Source: Sulfurospirillum sp964441765
GTDB lineage: Bacteria; Campylobacterota; Campylobacteria; Campylobacterales; Sulfurospirillaceae
Length of the DNA stretch: 34,748 bases
Assembly: GCA_964441765.1 (NCBI GenBank)
Contig: CAYTVI010000014.1
Coordinates: forward strand, 1-34,748
Reading direction: 5' to 3'
Positions 31,940 through 34,748 of the stretch are shown in pieces. Under the pieces are notes generated by a model. The model was not told the DNA's origin. It saw only the letters and a program-made list of their open reading frames with translations, and did no database searches. Each line of letters begins with the position of its first letter. Positions within the stretch are counted from its first letter, which is position 1. The translations under genes were made by a program, and so were the position numbers.

Positions 31940-31951
31940 TGCATTTCTCTC

Positions 31952-33277
31952 TTATAAAATATAACGGCTGCTATCTTCACTCTCCACAATAGCATCCAAT
32001 TTTTCATGAACGAGTGCGGCATTTACATGTAAAACTTCACCACTGTGTTCATCGGCTGTATAACTGATATCTTCTAATACTTTTTCAATAACGGTATGCA
32101 ATCTTCGAGCACCAATATCTTCTGTTTTTTCATTGGTCATTTGTGCAATTTTAGCAATGGCACGAATCGCCTCATCTTCAAAAACAAGCTCAACACCTTC
32201 CGTTTTCAAAAGCGCTTGATATTGGCGTAAAAGAGAATTTTTTGGTTGCGTTAATATCTGATACAAAACCTCTTCACTCAAAGAACTCAGTTCCACACGT
32301 AGAGGAAAACGTCCTTGAAGTTCAGGAATCAAATCACTGGGTTTACTTAAATGAAACGCACCTGCTGAGATAAATAAAATATGGTCGGTTTTGATACTTC
32401 CATATTTTGTATTGACATCACTGCCCTCAACGATAGGGAGTAAATCACGCTGAACGCCTTCTTTGCTAGGATCGCTTCGGTGTGACATTGAAGAACTCAC
32501 AGCGATTTTATCAATTTCATCGATAAAGATAATGCCACCATTTTGTGCGCGCTCTCTGGCTTCATTTTTCACAGCTTCCATATCCAAAAGCTTCTCGCTA
32601 GCTTCTGCTTTTAAAGCCTCTTTGGCATCTTTAACTTTCATCTCTTTTTTGATGGGACTTTGCCCTGAGCCTAAAATTTTAATAAACGACTCTTGAACTT
32701 TTATCATTTCAGGAGGCAAAGAAGAATCACCCAAATCAGAACTGTTCTGAGCGATTTCTATTTCAATTTTAAGTTCATCCAATTCACCATCACGAAGCTT
32801 CTGACGCATCTTTTCAAAGCTTCTTTCATAATCCACCTTCTTCTCATCACTCACACCTTTAGGCAAAGGAGGAAGTAGTTTTTCGATGATGCTCTTTTCT
32901 ACATGTAAAGCGATATCGTCTTTATTTTTTTCTTTGTGCTCAGCTTTAACAAGATTGATAGACGCCATCATCAAATCTCTCACCATCGACTCTACATCAC
33001 GTCCAACAAAGCCCACTTCAGTGTATTTGCTCGCTTCCACTTTTACAAAAGGCAAAGAGAGCATTTTTGCCATACGTCTGGCAATTTCTGTTTTTCCTAC
33101 ACCTGTGGAACCAATCATGAGAATGTTTTTTGGCATCACTTCTTCCGCCATATCACCCTCAAGTTTCAATCTTCTATAGCGGTTGCGTAAAGCAATAGCA
33201 ATAGCCTTTTTTGCATTAAATTGTCCAATAATATACTCATCCAAATAAGCGACCGTTTGCTTAGGTGTTAAATTCAT
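31952..33277 (-). CDS. hslU: ATP-dependent protease ATPase subunit HslU (ClpY)
   Basis: AAA+ unfoldase that feeds proteins into HslV. Walker A GSTGVGKT is at 56-63, Walker B IIFIDE at 249-254, and the pore loop is GFVG (89-92) in place of E. coli GYVG. The intermediate I-domain lies about 108-235, and the C-terminal tail that docks into HslV ends in SRYIL. Length 441 aa is normal. It starts 2 nt after the hslV stop. Two TACATGTA copies lie inside the gene (32022 and 32898). Confidence 0.98.
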   Translation of the reverse strand: MNLTPKQTVAYLDEYIIGQFNAKKAIAIALRNRYRRLKLEGDMAEEVMPKNILMIGSTGVGKTEIARRMAKMLSLPFVKVEASKYTEVGFVGRDVESMVRDLMMASINLVKAEHKEKNKDDIALHVEKSIIEKLLPPLPKGVSDEKKVDYERSFEKMRQKLRDGELDELKIEIEIAQNSSDLGDSSLPPEMIKVQESFIKILGSGQSPIKKEMKVKDAKEALKAEASEKLLDMEAVKNEARERAQNGGIIFIDEIDKIAVSSSMSHRSDPSKEGVQRDLLPIVEGSDVNTKYGSIKTDHILFISAGAFHLSKPSDLIPELQGRFPLRVELSSLSEEVLYQILTQPKNSLLRQYQALLKTEGVELVFEDEAIRAIAKIAQMTNEKTEDIGARRLHTVIEKVLEDISYTADEHSGEVLHVNAALVHEKLDAIVESEDSSRYIL

Positions 33278-33279
33278 TG

Positions 33280-33819
33280 TTAATTGTTCTCCAAAACGAA
33301 TGTTTTGATATGATCATTGGTATAAATACACAGCTCACTAGCGATTTTGAGACTCTCTTTGACAAGTGTTTCTTCATCCAAGTGTGCATGTCTATCAAGA
33401 GCGCGAGCAGCTGAAATCGCGTAATTTCCACCACTGCCAATCGCTGCAATTTTTCCATCTTCTGGTTCAACCACATCACCGGTTCCACTTAAAATAAAAA
33501 TATGCTCACAGTTTAAGACTATCATCATGGCTTCAAGGCGGCGAAGCATTTTATCCTTGCGCCATTCTTTGGAAAATTCAATGACAGATTTATACAAATC
33601 GCCTTTTTTTTGCTCTAAAATATGCTCAAACATATCAAAAAGATTAAAGGCGTCTGCTGTACTTCCTGCAAAACCTGCAAGGATTTTGCCGTTGTAAAGT
33701 TTGCGAATCTTTGTGGCATTGTTTTTTAAAACGGTATTGCCAAAGGTGACTTGTCCATCACCACCAATAACCGCTTTTTTATCCCCTCGGCACGCAAGAA
33801 TAGTGGTTGCTTCAAACAT
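33280..33819 (-). CDS. hslV: ATP-dependent protease peptidase subunit HslV (ClpQ)
   Basis: Threonine protease of the proteasome-like HslVU complex, forming a double hexamer. The sequence begins MFEATTILACRG, so the catalytic Thr (T5) is exposed only after a 4-residue leader is removed; in E. coli only the initiator Met is lost. GGDGQVTFGN, KIRKLYNGKILAGFAGSTADAF and SGGNYAISAARAL are the family motifs. Length 179 aa is normal. It lies 5 nt after rplI and 2 nt before hslU. Confidence 0.97.
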   Translation of the reverse strand: MFEATTILACRGDKKAVIGGDGQVTFGNTVLKNNATKIRKLYNGKILAGFAGSTADAFNLFDMFEHILEQKKGDLYKSVIEFSKEWRKDKMLRRLEAMMIVLNCEHIFILSGTGDVVEPEDGKIAAIGSGGNYAISAARALDRHAHLDEETLVKESLKIASELCIYTNDHIKTFVLENN

Positions 33820-33824
33820 GGGTT

Positions 33825-34271
33825 TTACTCTCCAAGGATAATGAGGACGAGTTTTGCATGAATACCATGACCAAGTTTTACACTAATATCAAAGTTACCG
33901 GTTGTTTTGATAGGATGCTCAATCTCGACTGTTTTCTTATCGATTTCAATGCCGTATTGGTCTTTGAGTTCATGCGCAATCTCATCTTTTGTAACAGCAC
34001 CAAACAAACTTCCATTAGCACCCAGTTTTCGTTTCAGTGTGAGTTTTAGTTCAGCCAATTTTTTTTCAATTGCTTTGAGATTTGCTAGCTCTTCCGCTTC
34101 GGCTGCTGCTTTTTTGCGCTGGTCAGATTCGTATTTACGAAGCACTTCGTTAGTGGCTAAAAGTGCAAAACCTTTTCCAATTAAAAAGTTTTGACCATAA
34201 CCGTCTTTTACCTCTTTGAGTTCGCCTTTTTTTCCCAAGTCTTTAACATCTTTAATCAATAATACTTTCAT
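33825..34271 (-). CDS. rplI: 50S ribosomal protein L9
   Basis: Large-subunit protein bL9. Begins MKVLLIKDVKDLGKKGELKEVKDGYGQNFLIGKG (first 14 residues shown are the family N-terminal domain), followed by a long central helix (about 45-78) and a C-terminal RNA-binding domain (LGANGSLFGAVTKDEIAHELKDQ). Length 148 aa is typical. SD AAAGGA is 6 nt before the ATG and is the 3' edge of the upstream palindrome at 34281-34292. It is 3 nt after the rhodanese gene. Confidence 0.98.
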   Translation of the reverse strand: MKVLLIKDVKDLGKKGELKEVKDGYGQNFLIGKGFALLATNEVLRKYESDQRKKAAAEAEELANLKAIEKKLAELKLTLKRKLGANGSLFGAVTKDEIAHELKDQYGIEIDKKTVEIEHPIKTTGNFDISVKLGHGIHAKLVLIILGE

Positions 34272-34274
34272 GAT

Positions 34275-34694
34275 TTATCCTTTACATGTAATGTTTTGTG
34301 GCAAAGGAGCATTTTTGAGTTTTTCACCTCTATACTCCATAATGCCACCTTCTAAATGAGCGATTTTTGAAAATCCCATACGTTTTAAAATATGCACCAT
34401 TTGAAAGGTTCGACTTGAACTGTAGCAGTACAAAATAATCAAACTATTTTTACGTTTTACCAGTTCATCCATCGCCAAATGAATCGTTGATGTGGGCAGA
34501 AGGATATCGGTTCCTTTAATACTCAGTGCTGAATACTCTACCATTTCTCTGATATCAATGAGTAAAAAATCCAATTTCCCTTTTGCTCGACATGCAAGCA
34601 GAAACTGCAATTCATCAGCACTGACTTCATGGCTTTTAGAAACATTTTGTACCAATTGTATCATACGATCATCTTCCGTTTGAAAGGTAAACAT
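34275..34694 (-). CDS. Rhodanese-like domain protein
   Basis: Single-domain rhodanese of 139 aa. The active loop CYSSSR follows ILY, giving C-x4-R with the sulfur-carrying Cys, and the CDC25-type entry motif is LLIDIREMVEYS. The C-terminal LEGGIMEYRGE matches the usual GGxxxW region. Such proteins transfer sulfane sulfur between thiol donors and acceptors; the real substrate is unknown. An alternative start at M11 would shorten the N-terminus. It overlaps no gene, and it immediately precedes rplI, so it probably shares its transcript. Confidence 0.88.
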   Translation of the reverse strand: MFTFQTEDDRMIQLVQNVSKSHEVSADELQFLLACRAKGKLDFLLIDIREMVEYSALSIKGTDILLPTSTIHLAMDELVKRKNSLIILYCYSSSRTFQMVHILKRMGFSKIAHLEGGIMEYRGEKLKNAPLPQNITCKG

Positions 34695-34700
34695 GCAGTC

Positions 34701-34748
34701 TTATTTACCTTGTTTTTTTCTGTTTTTACCGCTAATAATAAAGCGAAG
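34701..34748 (-). CDS. C-terminal end of an upstream gene, possibly argG (partial)
   Basis: Fifteen codons of one frame end at a TAA (34703-34701), reading LRFIISGKNRKKQGK. The start is off the window. The basic LRF(I)-x-GK-type tail resembles the end of type 1 argininosuccinate synthase (ArgG), which I recall next to rplI in C. jejuni. With so little sequence the identity is a weak guess, and even the reading frame is supported only by the stop sitting 6 nt before the rhodanese start. Confidence 0.35.
   Translation of the reverse strand, partial: LRFIISGKNRKKQGK

Larger units (their letters stand above)
42..34292. repeat. Dispersed palindrome family, consensus TTTACATGTAAA
   Basis: I count 18 copies containing TACATGTA. 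Perfect TTTACATGTAAA: 157-168, 6913-6924, 16564-16575, 22217-22228, 26138-26149, 32022-32033. Perfect 10-bp core with a flanking change: 42-53, 1992-2003, 5497-5508, 9535-9546, 12883-12894, 17730-17741, 34281-34292. One core mismatch: 13244-13255, 20492-20503, 20515-20526, 21065-21076, 32898-32909. Near match: 9010-9021 (GCAAA end). Fifteen copies are inside genes and three in intergenic hairpins. The span given is only the first-to-last site; the sites are separate. Confidence 0.85.

Noticed and set aside
42..34292. Reading the repeated palindrome as transcription-factor operators
   Set aside because: Fifteen of eighteen copies are deep inside coding regions and none is placed at a promoter with a consistent distance, so a classical operator role is unlikely.
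1..34748. CRISPR array, tRNA, rRNA, insertion sequence or prophage
   Set aside because: No regularly spaced repeats, no cloverleaf-like short genes, no transposase or integrase motif and no terminal inverted repeats were seen.

Overview
The window looks like core chromosome of a free-living Campylobacterota (Epsilonproteobacteria) species, most likely Sulfurospirillum or a close relative. The evidence is an AT-rich composition (roughly 38% GC by eye), dense overlapping gene strings, and gene order I recall from Campylobacter jejuni: murF-hydrolase-antitoxin-ddl-ruvA-FapA facing murJ-cysS-msbA-pyrD-M16 protease-dapA-SDR, pta-ackA, and rplI-hslV-hslU-era. The genus is inference. I saw no rRNA, tRNA, IS element, prophage or CRISPR array, and no stretch over 300 bases lacks a gene.

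Region 1 (1-10719, minus strand) is a tightly packed envelope and housekeeping string, in transcription order: murJ, cysS, msbA, an internal promoter, pyrD, M16 protease, dapA, a FabL-like reductase, pgsA, rseP, yggS (cut by the window edge). Region 2 (10836-17055, plus strand) is fapA/DUF342, ruvA, ddl, a 26-bp perfect palindrome, an orphan Phd/YefM antitoxin, an alpha/beta hydrolase, an acylphosphatase and a membrane-anchored MurF. Region 3 (17056-20525) is pta-ackA, ended by a strong hairpin. Region 4 (20533-22256) holds yqeY (minus) and, divergently, flgH plus an unrecognised 146-aa gene behind a sigma-54-type promoter.

Region 5 (22251-30986, minus strand) is an eight-gene inner-membrane, ATPase and secretin assembly set in the order I-J-K-L-M-N-E-G. 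This is the gene order of the Vibrio MSHA pilus cluster without its pilin genes, and it matches the ctsF-E-X-P-D DNA-uptake genes of C. jejuni. It is probably a competence or type IV pilus-like machine. Region 6 (31049-34748, minus strand) is a partial gene end (possibly argG), a rhodanese, rplI, hslV, hslU and era.

The most striking unexplained signal is a palindrome, TTTACATGTAAA. It occurs about 18 times by eye (13 with the perfect 10-bp core) where about one chance occurrence of its 8-bp core is expected. Fifteen copies are inside genes, in two reading frames, and three are in intergenic hairpins. It behaves like a highly iterated palindrome or DNA-uptake-type signal. That is noteworthy next to a Cts/MSHA-type machine, although the link is only a hypothesis.
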